Below the pieces are notes generated by a model that saw only the letters and a program-made list of their open reading frames with translations, did not search any database and was not told where the DNA came from. A stretch of 64,000 nucleotides of DNA from Maricaulis salignorans (GTDB lineage Bacteria; Pseudomonadota; Alphaproteobacteria; Caulobacterales; Maricaulaceae). Location: contig NZ_FNHG01000008.1 of assembly GCF_900103475.1 (NCBI RefSeq), forward strand, positions 52,698 through 116,697, in the 5' to 3' direction. Each line of letters opens with the position of its first letter. Within the stretch, counting starts at the first letter, position 1. The position numbers and the translations under genes were made by a program. Shown here one piece after another: positions 10,594 to 18,620 of this stretch.

Positions 10594-10619
10594 GCCTAGC
10601 TCTGGTACCAGAGCTAGGC
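10594..10619. repeat. 26-bp perfect palindrome
   Basis: The half-site GCCTAGCTCTGGT is repeated exactly in inverted form with no spacer. It ends 37 bases before the start of the DUF481 gene and lies about 50 bases after the upstream stop. No T-run follows, so it is not an obvious intrinsic terminator. Perfect dyad symmetry fits a dimeric regulator site or a 5'-leader hairpin. Confidence 0.8.
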
Positions 10620-10656
10620 GGCCTGCCCGGGGTCGCAGCCAACCGGGAAGACTGCC

Positions 10657-11706
10657 ATGCCCTTGACTGTTCCGGCCCGGATTGCGGCCGTCTTGCTGAG
10701 TGTCATCGCCCTTGGCGCTCCGGCCGGTGCCGAACTCCCGCAAGCCTATCAGGCGCTGCTGGCCGAGGCGGCTGACCGCCAGGATGATGATGCGCGCTTC
10801 CTCGAGACCGCCGACATGGTCGCCGTGCTGGTCGAGGGCGGGCGCGCCGCCGTGCATGCCGATATTCTCGCCCGTCTGCCGCATCGCGCCAGCGCTGTTG
10901 CCGACTGGCCCTTGCCGGCGCCTGCTGCATCTCCGGAGGGCGCTGCCGCACCGGCACCGCAGCCCGAGCATCGCAGCCTGGGCGGCGCGCCGATTGATCT
11001 GAGCGAGGCGCCCGAGGGTTCGGGCGGTTGGCTGGCCGGTTCGATCCGCATGCTGCGCCCGGACAGCTGGGCCGGTCATATTCGCGCCGGTATCCAGCTG
11101 GAACGTGGCAATTCCGAACTCACCGATTTCACCTTCGCCTTCGAGCTTGATCGCGAATTCGAGCAAGGCTGGCGCGTCGACAGCCAGTTCGAATACTTCC
11201 TCTCGGAAAGCGCCACAAATACCACGCGCGACAACTGGCTGGTCGAACTCCGCACAACGCGCGAACTCGATAGCGGGATCGGTTTCTATACCGGTGGTTC
11301 CTATGAGCGCGATCTGATCGGCCGTTATCAAAGCTCTGCCTTCCTGACCGCAGGCGGGATCTGGCATGTGCTCGACGGCGAGGCGGCCGACTGGGTGTTG
11401 CGCGCCGGTGCGGGCCAGCGCTATCGCGAGGACGCGGTGACCGGGGACAGGCTGAGCGACTGGGTTGCCGAGGCCGGGTCGAGTTTTCACTACCAGATTT
11501 CAGAGACCGCCAGCTTCGGCTCGGAAACCACGGCCTTTCTGGGCGGCGGTTCGCGCATCGACCAGCGCTTCACCCTGACCAATCGCCTGTTCGGCGACTG
11601 GGCGATCCAGACCGGTTTGCGCATCGAGCATGAATTCGAGGACCGCCCGGGCTATGAGCCGACCGATATGCGGCTGGACATTTCCCTGCTCTACGCCTTC
11701 GACTGA
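10657..11706 (+). CDS. DUF481 family outer-membrane protein
   Basis: The product is 349 residues. Residues 1-25 are a signal peptide ending PAGA. An Ala/Pro-rich linker occupies roughly residues 85-110. From about residue 130 the chain is a series of amphipathic strands ending in the aromatic C-terminal LLYAFD, as expected for an outer-membrane beta-barrel. The strand pattern, including SELTDFTFAFELDREF and a second half of the same type, fits the YdiY-like DUF481 family. The role is unknown. A perfect 26-bp palindrome lies just upstream. Confidence 0.75.
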   Translation: MPLTVPARIAAVLLSVIALGAPAGAELPQAYQALLAEAADRQDDDARFLETADMVAVLVEGGRAAVHADILARLPHRASAVADWPLPAPAASPEGAAAPAPQPEHRSLGGAPIDLSEAPEGSGGWLAGSIRMLRPDSWAGHIRAGIQLERGNSELTDFTFAFELDREFEQGWRVDSQFEYFLSESATNTTRDNWLVELRTTRELDSGIGFYTGGSYERDLIGRYQSSAFLTAGGIWHVLDGEAADWVLRAGAGQRYREDAVTGDRLSDWVAEAGSSFHYQISETASFGSETTAFLGGGSRIDQRFTLTNRLFGDWAIQTGLRIEHEFEDRPGYEPTDMRLDISLLYAFD

Positions 11707-11780
11707 TCTGCACTGGCGTCCGCGTGCCGTTCACGGCAAACTCGCAGCGCCGGCGGGAGCGCCGGCATGAGGGGGCGGGC

Positions 11781-12773
11781 ATGAGCGAAATCCAACAGCG
11801 AGGAAAAGCCTGGATCTGGGTGGGCGCACGGCTCTTGCTCATTCTTGTCGCCGTGTGGCTGCTGGTGGCGCTGTTCTATGCGCTGCCCGGTTCGCGCTCG
11901 GCCGGCGGGCTGGCTGTCGGGCTATCCTCGCTCTTCATCCTGCCCTTCTGTCTGGGGGCTATTCTCGCCTTCGCCGTCGATCCGGGCGGGCAGGGCGGGC
12001 GTTTCGGTCCGGCGACACTGGCGGCCGCACTTTTGCTGGTGATCCTGGCGATTGCGGGCGCCTTCTTCCGCGAGGGCCTGATCTGCATGGTGATGCTGGC
12101 GCCGCTCTGGTGGGGCAGTGCCTGGCTGGGTGGCTCGACCGTGCGCGCGCTGCACAGGCGTTTTCGCGAACGCGCCCGGCTTCACGCCGCCGGCCTGATC
12201 GTGCTGCCCTTCGCCCTGTTGTTGCTGGGACCGCTGGCCGCCAATCCGACACATCATTTCGAGGTCCGGCGCTCGGTGGTGATCGAGGCCGGGGCGGAGC
12301 GCATCTGGCCGCATCTTCTGGCGCTGGACGACCTTTCGGAGGCCGAGGGTGTGTGGACAATTGCCCAGGACGTGCTGCGCATCCCGCGGCCGCGCTCGGC
12401 CCTGGTGGTCGGTGAGGGCGTTGGCGCCGTGCGGCTGGCGCGCTGGGGCGAGCAGATCGGTTTCGAGGAGCATGTGACGGGCTGGTCGCAGAACCGCCAT
12501 CTGGCCTGGCGCTTCGTCTTCCCTGACGATTCAATCGCGCGTCATACCGATGCGCATATTGGTCCGGACAGCGAATATCTCGGCATCGAGACCGGCGGTT
12601 ACACGCTGACCCCGCTCGCCGATGGCCGCACTCGCCTGACCCTGACGACGCGCTACCGCGCCAGTAGTCCGGCTAATCATTACAGCGCGGTGTGGGGCGA
12701 GATCATCCTCGGCGGTATCCAGCGCAATATCCTCACCGTGGTCGCAGACCGCAGTGAGGCGGAGGCGGGCTAG
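11781..12773 (+). CDS. membrane protein with SRPBCC-like domain
   Basis: The product is 330 residues. The ATG at 11781 is preferred over an upstream GTG at 11724 because the hydrophobic region then begins at the expected place; the ribosome site is weak. About five transmembrane segments lie between residues 13 and 153. Residues about 158-325 form a soluble domain with the START/polyketide-cyclase pattern: an early strand RSVVIEAGAERIW and a later GYTLTPLADGRTRLTLTTRY. Such domains bind hydrophobic ligands. The ligand is unknown, and the fusion to a membrane region suggests a lipid-related role. Confidence 0.65.
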   Translation: MSEIQQRGKAWIWVGARLLLILVAVWLLVALFYALPGSRSAGGLAVGLSSLFILPFCLGAILAFAVDPGGQGGRFGPATLAAALLLVILAIAGAFFREGLICMVMLAPLWWGSAWLGGSTVRALHRRFRERARLHAAGLIVLPFALLLLGPLAANPTHHFEVRRSVVIEAGAERIWPHLLALDDLSEAEGVWTIAQDVLRIPRPRSALVVGEGVGAVRLARWGEQIGFEEHVTGWSQNRHLAWRFVFPDDSIARHTDAHIGPDSEYLGIETGGYTLTPLADGRTRLTLTTRYRASSPANHYSAVWGEIILGGIQRNILTVVADRSEAEAG

Positions 12774-12790
12774 CCGGCCCACGCAATCTC

Positions 12791-12834
12791 GGGGGGACAT
12801 GTACCGGCGGCATTGCGACCGGCCCCTGTCCCCC
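12791..12834. repeat. imperfect palindrome between convergent genes
   Basis: The arms GGGGGACA and TGTCCCCC enclose CCGG...CCGG. It lies between the stop of the membrane gene and the stop of the small minus-strand gene, so it may act as a two-way 3'-end hairpin. The arms resemble the GGGACAGG arms of the repeats near 3660 and 7000. Confidence 0.5.
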
Positions 12835-12845
12835 GGATTGAAAGC

Positions 12846-12965
12846 CTATTTCTTGCCCGGTGGCACGATCGTGCCCTTGGTCGATGGCGCGGCGGCGATG
12901 GTTTTCTTCTTCTCCGCTTTCGGCTTTCTGACTTCCTTGTTGGATTTTTGCTGACCCTTGGCCAT
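12846..12965 (-). CDS. 39-residue basic protein
   Basis: The short frame reads MAKGQQKSNKEVRKPKAEKK in its first half and ends in TIVPPGKK. The start at 12965 has a perfect AAGGAG at 12972-12977, six bases upstream. It is lysine-rich and has no hydrophobic part. Small proteins that begin MAKGQQKSN are, from memory, conserved in many Alphaproteobacteria and other Proteobacteria without a known role. Nucleic-acid binding is possible from the charge. The strong ribosome site and this recalled family resemblance make it a real gene despite its size. Confidence 0.8.
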   Translation of the reverse strand: MAKGQQKSNKEVRKPKAEKKKTIAAAPSTKGTIVPPGKK

Positions 12966-13305
12966 GGCATGCTCCTTTGAGCGAGGTCCGGCGGACCGCG
13001 TCCGGGGATATTACGCCTGTCCGTTGCGGCGCGATAGCGTTGTTTCGCAAGTCACACGGGCCGGGCCCGGGCTCGCCGGGGCGCTCTGGGGCGTGATTAT
13101 TCCCGCGCCCTGACCGGTTCGGCAGCAGGCCCGGAGAACGGGTCCCGGCGCTTCAGCGCCAAGTGATGCCCGGCCTGGTGACAGCGACCGGACTTGTCCG
13201 CCCCCCGAAGTGTTCGGCTTATGATGGGAAAATCCTGCAAGGGCCACTCTGTACGCATTGTCCGAACGGGTTGTATAAAGAGCCCAATTGTTCTGGGGAG
13301 GACAC
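12966..13305. other. intergenic region with palindromic element
   Basis: There is no supported gene between the two divergent starts. At 13126-13177 an imperfect palindrome runs from CAGGCC to GGCCTG around the perfect hairpin GGCGC-ttca-GCGCC. The right part must hold the promoter of the amidase gene, but no confident -35/-10 pair was picked. Confidence 0.5.
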
Positions 13306-14313
13306 ATGACGGATCCCATCATTGCGCGTGCGCGCACCAATACACGGGTCAATGTCAGGGCGGGGGCGCCGAAATTGTCGGCACCGATCCGCGAGACCCT
13401 GGCCTCTGGCACCGAGATTTTCATTACCGATACGCTGGGCGGCGACACAGTCGGCGGCAATGACCGCTGGTATGCCTGCCGCGGCGATGTCTTCGTGTGG
13501 AGCGGCGCCTGCGAGGATTATCGCGACGAGCCCGCACCGCCTCCCGATGATGCCGACGATGTGGAACGCCCGTCGCGCCTCGAGCTCGGTGAGGTGATGC
13601 AGCCGGAGTTCGAAACTCTTGCCGATGTCTTCCACAAGGTGCGCGGCTACCGGCCGAACGGGCTGGAAGGGCTGATCGTGCATTTTGATGCGGCCCGCAC
13701 CCAGCCATCCAGCGACGCCTCGATGACCGGCGTGATGCGCTATGGCGCCGAGCAGGGTTATCATTATGGCGGTATCAGCCGCTCCGGCCGCATCTTCCTG
13801 CCGCAGGGCTTCAGCTGGGAAGGCTGGGGTTATCATGCCGGCAAGAGCGAATGCCCGGCGACGGGCCGCAAGGGCGTGTCGCAATATTATGTCGGCTTTG
13901 AGCTCAATAATCCCGGCCGGCTCTACCCGGCCGTCCAGACCGGCGTGTTCTGTCCCTGGTTCAATGCCGAGCGCGATGACAAGGGCCGCGTCGTGCTGGA
14001 TGCGGACGGTCGCTGCACGCGCCGCGACGAGAATGGCGAATGGTATCGCGATTACGAGGTCCGGCTGTGCGAGGGCGGCAATATCGTCAAGGGCTGGTAT
14101 CTGCCCTATAGCGCCGAGCAATTCGCCTCGCTGACCCGGATCTGTATCTGGCTGTCGCGCAAATTCCCCGACAGTTTCTCGCTGGAGCGGGTCTTCGGCC
14201 ATGACGAGGTGTCACCGGGGCGCAAATCCGATCCCGGCGGTGCGATGGGGACGCCCACCGAGTTGATGACGATGGCCCAGTTTCGTCAGCATCTGGCGGA
14301 GATGGCGCAATAG
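13306..14313 (+). CDS. N-acetylmuramoyl-L-alanine amidase with SH3-like domain
   Basis: The product is 335 residues. The ATG at 13306 follows GGGGAGG (13296-13302). Residues about 10-70 look like a bacterial SH3 domain (NVRAGAP...). Residues about 105-330 match the Amidase_2 zinc-enzyme fold: LIVHF with H126, YHYGG with H153, YHAGKS with H177, and the C-terminal FGHDEVSPGRKSDPGG with H299 and D309. The protein would cleave the bond between muramic acid and L-alanine. There is no signal peptide, as in phage endolysins or cytosolic recycling amidases, but no phage genes surround it. Confidence 0.85.
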   Translation: MTDPIIARARTNTRVNVRAGAPKLSAPIRETLASGTEIFITDTLGGDTVGGNDRWYACRGDVFVWSGACEDYRDEPAPPPDDADDVERPSRLELGEVMQPEFETLADVFHKVRGYRPNGLEGLIVHFDAARTQPSSDASMTGVMRYGAEQGYHYGGISRSGRIFLPQGFSWEGWGYHAGKSECPATGRKGVSQYYVGFELNNPGRLYPAVQTGVFCPWFNAERDDKGRVVLDADGRCTRRDENGEWYRDYEVRLCEGGNIVKGWYLPYSAEQFASLTRICIWLSRKFPDSFSLERVFGHDEVSPGRKSDPGGAMGTPTELMTMAQFRQHLAEMAQ

Positions 14314-14372
14314 AGGCTCCGTTAATCGGTCTGTGGCATGTTCAAGCCCTGTTTGCCCGTTAGAGGTGAGGC

Positions 14373-14774
14373 ATGAGCAAGTCCGTTACATCGAGTTTCA
14401 GGCGCACATCCGATCATTTCGAGCCCGACCTGGTCCAGGATCCGGGCGAGCAACGCAAGCTGCGCGGCTATCTCGAACAGATCGACTATACCGTCTCGGC
14501 TGCCAACCAGGCGGTGATCCAGAAGGATATTCACCACGTCACGCTGGAAGATTTCCGCAATCTCGCCCTGACCGCCGCCAAGGCGCGAACGGCCTGGGTG
14601 TCGACCGCGATCGAGCTGGCCAAGCTGCACAAGGCACTGGAGCCGGAACAGTTGGCGAGATTGTCGCATTTGCGCGGCGTCTATGATGAGCTCTCGGAAG
14701 CTTATGAAGCGATGCGGCGCATGGTCGAGCGCGGCTATCTGAGCTATCACAAGGGCCTGCCCGCGAAAGGCTGA
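14373..14774 (+). CDS. hypothetical helical protein
   Basis: The product is 133 residues, starting at ATG 14373 after AGAGGTGAGG. It is predicted to be soluble and almost wholly helical (LRGYLEQIDYTVSAANQAVI; HLRGVYDELSEAYEAMRRM). No family was recognised. It follows the amidase by 59 bases and may share its transcript. Confidence 0.65.
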   Translation: MSKSVTSSFRRTSDHFEPDLVQDPGEQRKLRGYLEQIDYTVSAANQAVIQKDIHHVTLEDFRNLALTAAKARTAWVSTAIELAKLHKALEPEQLARLSHLRGVYDELSEAYEAMRRMVERGYLSYHKGLPAKG

Positions 14775-14889
14775 GCGAGCGCCTCTGTCCGGCTCAGGGC
14801 CGTTCGCGATTGAACCCTTTTCGTCGTGACGCGCACCTATACTCTGAACGGGGCCGTTTGACCGGTCCGGCAGGTGAGGGGCGTCAGCC

Positions 14890-15483
14890 ATGCAGCGCGA
14901 CAGCAGACGGGTTCTCGGGGAATTCCTCGTCATCGCTGCACAGACCGGCGACCGCGCCGCCAGCGGGCAGCTCGCCCGCCTGTGGCAGCCGGCACTCCTG
15001 CGTCATGCCTTGCGCCTGACCGGTGATGCCGAGCTGGCCCGCGACACGCTGCAGGACGCGTGGATCGATATCCTGCGCGGCCTGGGCGGCCTGTCCGACG
15101 CCGCCGCCTTTCCGGCCTGGGCCTATCGTATTGTCACCCGCAAGAGCGCTGCGACGGTGCGCGGCCTGCAGCGCCGCCGCCAGACCGGCGCGGCGCTCGC
15201 CGCCGAGCCCGCAGGCGCCGATGATGGTGAGCGCAATGCCGAGGCGCTGGCCGATCGCGGACCGCTGGCGCGGGCGCTGGCGGACTTGCCCGCCGGGCAA
15301 CGCACGGCGATGGCGCTCTTCTACATTGATGATTTCACCGTGGCGGAAATTGCCGTCGCGCTCTCGGTTCCGGCGGGCACGATCAAGACCCGCCTGATGC
15401 ATGCCCGCCGTAAAATGCGCGCGGCGCTCGAACTACCCAGTCCTCAAACACATGACACAGGAGGTCAGGATGACCGCAAGTGA
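14890..15483 (+). CDS. ECF-type RNA polymerase sigma factor
   Basis: The product is 197 residues. Region 2 is seen at about 25-95, including AELARDTLQDAWIDIL and the AFPAWAYRIVTRK block. Region 4 is at about 125-180, including LPAGQRTAMALFYIDDFTVA and the helix-turn-helix AGTIKTRLMHARRKMR. Lack of regions 1 and 3 fits the ECF group. The start is ATG 14890 after GAGGGG. The next gene, a small membrane protein, starts inside its end, so the pair is translationally coupled. Confidence 0.9.
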   Translation: MQRDSRRVLGEFLVIAAQTGDRAASGQLARLWQPALLRHALRLTGDAELARDTLQDAWIDILRGLGGLSDAAAFPAWAYRIVTRKSAATVRGLQRRRQTGAALAAEPAGADDGERNAEALADRGPLARALADLPAGQRTAMALFYIDDFTVAEIAVALSVPAGTIKTRLMHARRKMRAALELPSPQTHDTGGQDDRK

Positions 15484-15859
15484 CAAGGATCTCGATGCGA
15501 TGATTGCCGAGGCGCTCGACGCCGAGGATCGCGAACTGCTTGACCAGTTCGGCCCCGAGCCGGGCTATTTCGCCCAGGCTCTCGGCCTGTTCGGTGGCCG
15601 GCTCGGCTGGGTGATGTGGGTCACCTATATCACCAATATCGCCGCTGCCGGACTGGCGATCTGGGCGGCCTGGAACCTGGTTGGCGCCACCGACACGCTG
15701 GCTGCGATCCGCTGGGGCGTCGCAACCCTGGCCGCGATGCAGGTCGGCCTCTTCATGAAGGGGTTTCTGGGCCAGCAAATGCAGAATAACCGGGTGATCC
15801 GCGAAGTGAAGCGGCTGGAATTACAGCTGGTTCGCAGCCAGGCGCGGCACGCCGTCTAG
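15470..15859 (+). CDS. membrane protein coupled to ECF sigma (DUF6768-like)
   Basis: The product is 129 residues. The ATG at 15470 follows GGAGG (15460-15464) and overlaps the sigma gene by 14 bases. Residues 1-35 are acidic and cytosolic, with two hydrophobic segments near 47-70 and 78-97 and then a basic amphipathic tail. The layout MIAEALDAEDRELL...GGRLGW resembles small proteins, annotated from memory as DUF6768, that often follow ECF genes. A regulatory or anti-sigma-like role is inferred from the overlap. It lacks the classic zinc anti-sigma HXXXCXXC motif. Confidence 0.75.
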   Translation: MTASDKDLDAMIAEALDAEDRELLDQFGPEPGYFAQALGLFGGRLGWVMWVTYITNIAAAGLAIWAAWNLVGATDTLAAIRWGVATLAAMQVGLFMKGFLGQQMQNNRVIREVKRLELQLVRSQARHAV

Positions 15860-15936
15860 ACCCGGCAAACCGGTTGGCAAGCGGGTGTGTTTGGGCCAAA
15901 CAGGGTCGCAACACACCCATTGGCCGGAGATTCCCG

Positions 15937-16788
15937 ATGCGATTGAACCCTTTTGCCCAATGGCTCGGCCTTGCCGCCGCTGCCCTTGCCCTGGCGGCTT
16001 GCCAGCCCGAAGCCGCGCCTGAGCCGGGGACTGAAACCCCGATCATCATCGGGCAGGAGATCGCGTTCGATTCCGCGATCTATGGCGGCGGGCGCACCAT
16101 CACCGTGTCGCTGCCCACCAGTTATGGCGACGGCAATCGACGCTATCCGGTGCTCTATCTCGTCGATGGCGGCGTGCAGCAGGACTTCATCCCGATGGCC
16201 GGCATGTCGGTGTTGGGCAGCCTGTCGACGCAATATCGTGAATTCATCCTGGTCGGCGTGCAGACCGAGAACCGCTATGTCGAACTGACCGCCGTTTCAG
16301 AGCTGGAAGACGATCTGCGCTGGCTGCCGGAAAACGGCGGCGCCGATGATTATCGCCGGCATCTGCTCGATGAGGTCAAACCTTATATCGAGAACCGCTA
16401 CCGCACCTCCGGCGAGGACGCGATCATCGGCGAGAGCCTGGCCGGCCTGTTCATCACCGAGACCTTCCTGCGCGCGCCCGACAGTTTCGATCATTATATC
16501 GCCGTCAGCCCCTCGCTCTGGTGGCGCGCCGAGGGCCTCAGTCATGAAGCGGCCGACCTGCTCGCGGCGGGCGGCTTCGGTGGCCATTCGCTCTTCCTGA
16601 CCATCGCCGATGAAGGCGAGGACATGCAGACCGGCATGGACCGTCTGGTCGCGGCGCTCGAGGCTGGTGCCCCGGAGGATCTCACCTGGTGGTATCAGCC
16701 AATGCATGATGAACATCACCACACCATCTATAATCCGGCGACCCTGCAGGCCCTGCGCCTGGTCTTCGCGCCGGATGAAGGCGACTGA
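15937..16788 (+). CDS. lipoprotein esterase, alpha/beta hydrolase
   Basis: The product is 283 residues. The ATG at 15937 follows CGGAGA. The lipobox ALAAC gives a lipidated C22. The rest is an esterase-D/IroE-type alpha/beta hydrolase: RRYPVLYLVDGG, the nucleophile elbow IIGESLAG with S167, and a terminal histidine cluster HDEHHHT near 258-262. It probably hydrolyses an ester such as a siderophore or acyl ester at the envelope; the substrate is unknown. Confidence 0.8.
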   Translation: MRLNPFAQWLGLAAAALALAACQPEAAPEPGTETPIIIGQEIAFDSAIYGGGRTITVSLPTSYGDGNRRYPVLYLVDGGVQQDFIPMAGMSVLGSLSTQYREFILVGVQTENRYVELTAVSELEDDLRWLPENGGADDYRRHLLDEVKPYIENRYRTSGEDAIIGESLAGLFITETFLRAPDSFDHYIAVSPSLWWRAEGLSHEAADLLAAGGFGGHSLFLTIADEGEDMQTGMDRLVAALEAGAPEDLTWWYQPMHDEHHHTIYNPATLQALRLVFAPDEGD

Positions 16789-16960
16789 GGACCCGCGAAC
16801 CATCCGTGAATACCGGCCATGCGCGGCAATATGCCATCAATGGCGGTCACAGGGTTGTGATACACTCGCAATTGCAATTCCGGCTCCCTAAATAGGGTCT
16901 GGACAGGGAAGCTGCGCGCGGGTTCAGGGCGCCGTTTCCCGAGCAGGGATAGGGAAAATC

Positions 16961-17848
16961 ATGGCTAATGCACTGTCGATCTCACTGTCTCCCGAGCAGG
17001 GGCTGTCGCGCTATCTCTCCGAGATTCGCCGCTTCCCGATGCTGGAGAAGGATGAGGAATTCATGCTCGGCAAGCGCTGGCGCGAGCATGAGGATGCCGG
17101 CGCCGCCGAAAAGCTCGTCACCTCGCATCTGCGCCTGGTGGCCAAGATCGCGATGGGCTATCGCGGCTATGGCCTGCCGATTGCCGAAGTGATTTCCGAA
17201 GGCAATGTCGGCCTGATGCAGGCGGTCAAGAAATTCGACCCTGAAAAAGGCTTCCGCCTCGCGACCTATGCGATGTGGTGGATCCGCGCCTCGATCCAGG
17301 AATATGTCCTGCGCTCCTGGTCGCTGGTGAAGATGGGCACGACTGCGGCCCAGAAGAAGCTCTTCTTCAATCTGCGCCGGATGAAAAGCCAGATGCAGGC
17401 GATTGACGATAATGATCTCAAGCCGGAACAGGCCGAGGCGATCGCGACCAAGCTGGGCGTGACGACCGATGAAGTCATGTCGATGAATGGCCGCATGGCC
17501 GGCGGCGACGCCTCACTCAACGCGCCGCTGCGCGGCACGGAGGGCGATGGCCAATGGCAGGACTGGCTGGCCGATGATGATGCGGAAAGCCAGGAAGACG
17601 AGCTGGCCGAAAGCGATGAGTTCGACACCCGTATGCAATTGCTGCAGACGGCGATGGGCGAGCTCAATGAGCGCGAGCAATACATCCTGCAAAAGCGCCG
17701 CCTGTCGGAAGAGCCTGAAACGCTGGAAGAACTGGCCGGACATTTCGGCGTCAGCCGCGAGCGTATCCGCCAGATCGAGGTCCGCGCCTTTGAGAAACTG
17801 CAAAAGGCGATGAAGGAATTGGCGGCCGATCGCGGCCTGATGAACTAG
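16961..17848 (+). CDS. rpoH: RNA polymerase sigma-32 factor RpoH
   Basis: The product is 295 residues, the normal size. Core region 2 is seen in EVISEGNVGLMQAVKKFDP and FRLATYAMWWIRASIQEYVL. The RpoH box is QKKLFFNLR. Region 4 ends with GVSRERIRQIEVRAFEKLQ. It directs heat-shock transcription, including groESL in many relatives. A short inverted repeat CCCTA-aa-TAGGG lies about 70 bases upstream and may belong to the promoter region. A GC-rich hairpin follows the stop. Confidence 0.97.
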   Translation: MANALSISLSPEQGLSRYLSEIRRFPMLEKDEEFMLGKRWREHEDAGAAEKLVTSHLRLVAKIAMGYRGYGLPIAEVISEGNVGLMQAVKKFDPEKGFRLATYAMWWIRASIQEYVLRSWSLVKMGTTAAQKKLFFNLRRMKSQMQAIDDNDLKPEQAEAIATKLGVTTDEVMSMNGRMAGGDASLNAPLRGTEGDGQWQDWLADDDAESQEDELAESDEFDTRMQLLQTAMGELNEREQYILQKRRLSEEPETLEELAGHFGVSRERIRQIEVRAFEKLQKAMKELAADRGLMN

Positions 17849-17870
17849 CCTCGATACCGGTGATCAGATC

Positions 17871-17896
17871 AGCGCCCGGGCTCAGCTCCGGGCGCT
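17871..17896. terminator. hairpin between rpoH and convergent yhhN-like gene
   Basis: AGCGCCCGG and CCGGGCGCT form a perfect nine-base stem around GCTCAGCT. It lies 22 bases after the rpoH stop and overlaps the last codons of the opposite gene. There is no T-run, so termination is likely but not certain. Confidence 0.55.
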
Positions 17897-18556
17897 GTCA
17901 TCGGGATGGCTCAGGCCCAGGGCGATACAGGCCTGGCCGCCGAAATAGCAGACCCAGACCACCGGCCCGGCCCAGTCGAGCATGCCGGCAAACATGCGCC
18001 AGGCCAGCACCGCGTCAGACACCAGGAAGAGCAGCGCGCCGATCACGGCCAGCCTGGGGGCCCGGCCGATCAGGGCCAGCGCCACCATCACCAGGATAAT
18101 CCCGTTATAGATGCTGGCCGCGATGCGAAGATCGCCGAAATGCGGCTGTAGCGCCACAAGCATCACCGCGCCGAACACGATCATCACCGCCGTTGCCAGA
18201 TAGCCCGGCAGGCCGCGATTGCCCCTGCGGCGCAGCGCGTCGGCGAACAGGCCGATATAGATGATATGGCCAATGCCGAAGGCGAGAATTCCGAAGGCCT
18301 GCTGGCTCGGTTCCAGGGCGAGGAATGCGTCACCGGCCGAGCCTGCGAGCAGGCCGAGGCCGAGCCAGAGCCGTCCCTGCCGCAGTGCATAAATGCCCAG
18401 CAATACGACGCCGCCAGCCTTGATGATCACATTGAGCGGGTAGGCGGCACCCATCCCGAAATCATCGAGCAGATAGATCGCGCCCAGTACCAGCGCCGCG
18501 AGCAGGATGAGTCGCGAGACGCGGTCGGATGCGATCGTGATCGGTGTGGCTGTCAT
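17882..18556 (-). CDS. YhhN family membrane protein (lysoplasmalogenase-like)
   Basis: The product is 224 residues with about eight transmembrane segments. The family signatures GSAGDAFLAL (near residue 72) and LFLVSDAVLAW (near 177) carry the two conserved acidic residues. Animal TMEM86 and some bacterial members hydrolyse lysoplasmalogen; the bacterial substrate is often unknown. The start ATG is at 18556, divergent from the next esterase gene. Confidence 0.85.
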   Translation of the reverse strand: MTATPITIASDRVSRLILLAALVLGAIYLLDDFGMGAAYPLNVIIKAGGVVLLGIYALRQGRLWLGLGLLAGSAGDAFLALEPSQQAFGILAFGIGHIIYIGLFADALRRRGNRGLPGYLATAVMIVFGAVMLVALQPHFGDLRIAASIYNGIILVMVALALIGRAPRLAVIGALLFLVSDAVLAWRMFAGMLDWAGPVVWVCYFGGQACIALGLSHPDDSARS

Positions 18557-18620
18557 GCTCTTCCCCCCTGAATATGCGGCAGGCTAGACTGAGAGCCGGG
18601 ATGGGCAAAGGGGAAGTTTC

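Noticed and set aside
16850..16900. A sigma-70 type promoter before rpoH
   Set aside because: TTGTGA and TTGCAA boxes occur, but no -10 box at a proper spacing follows either, so no promoter is called.
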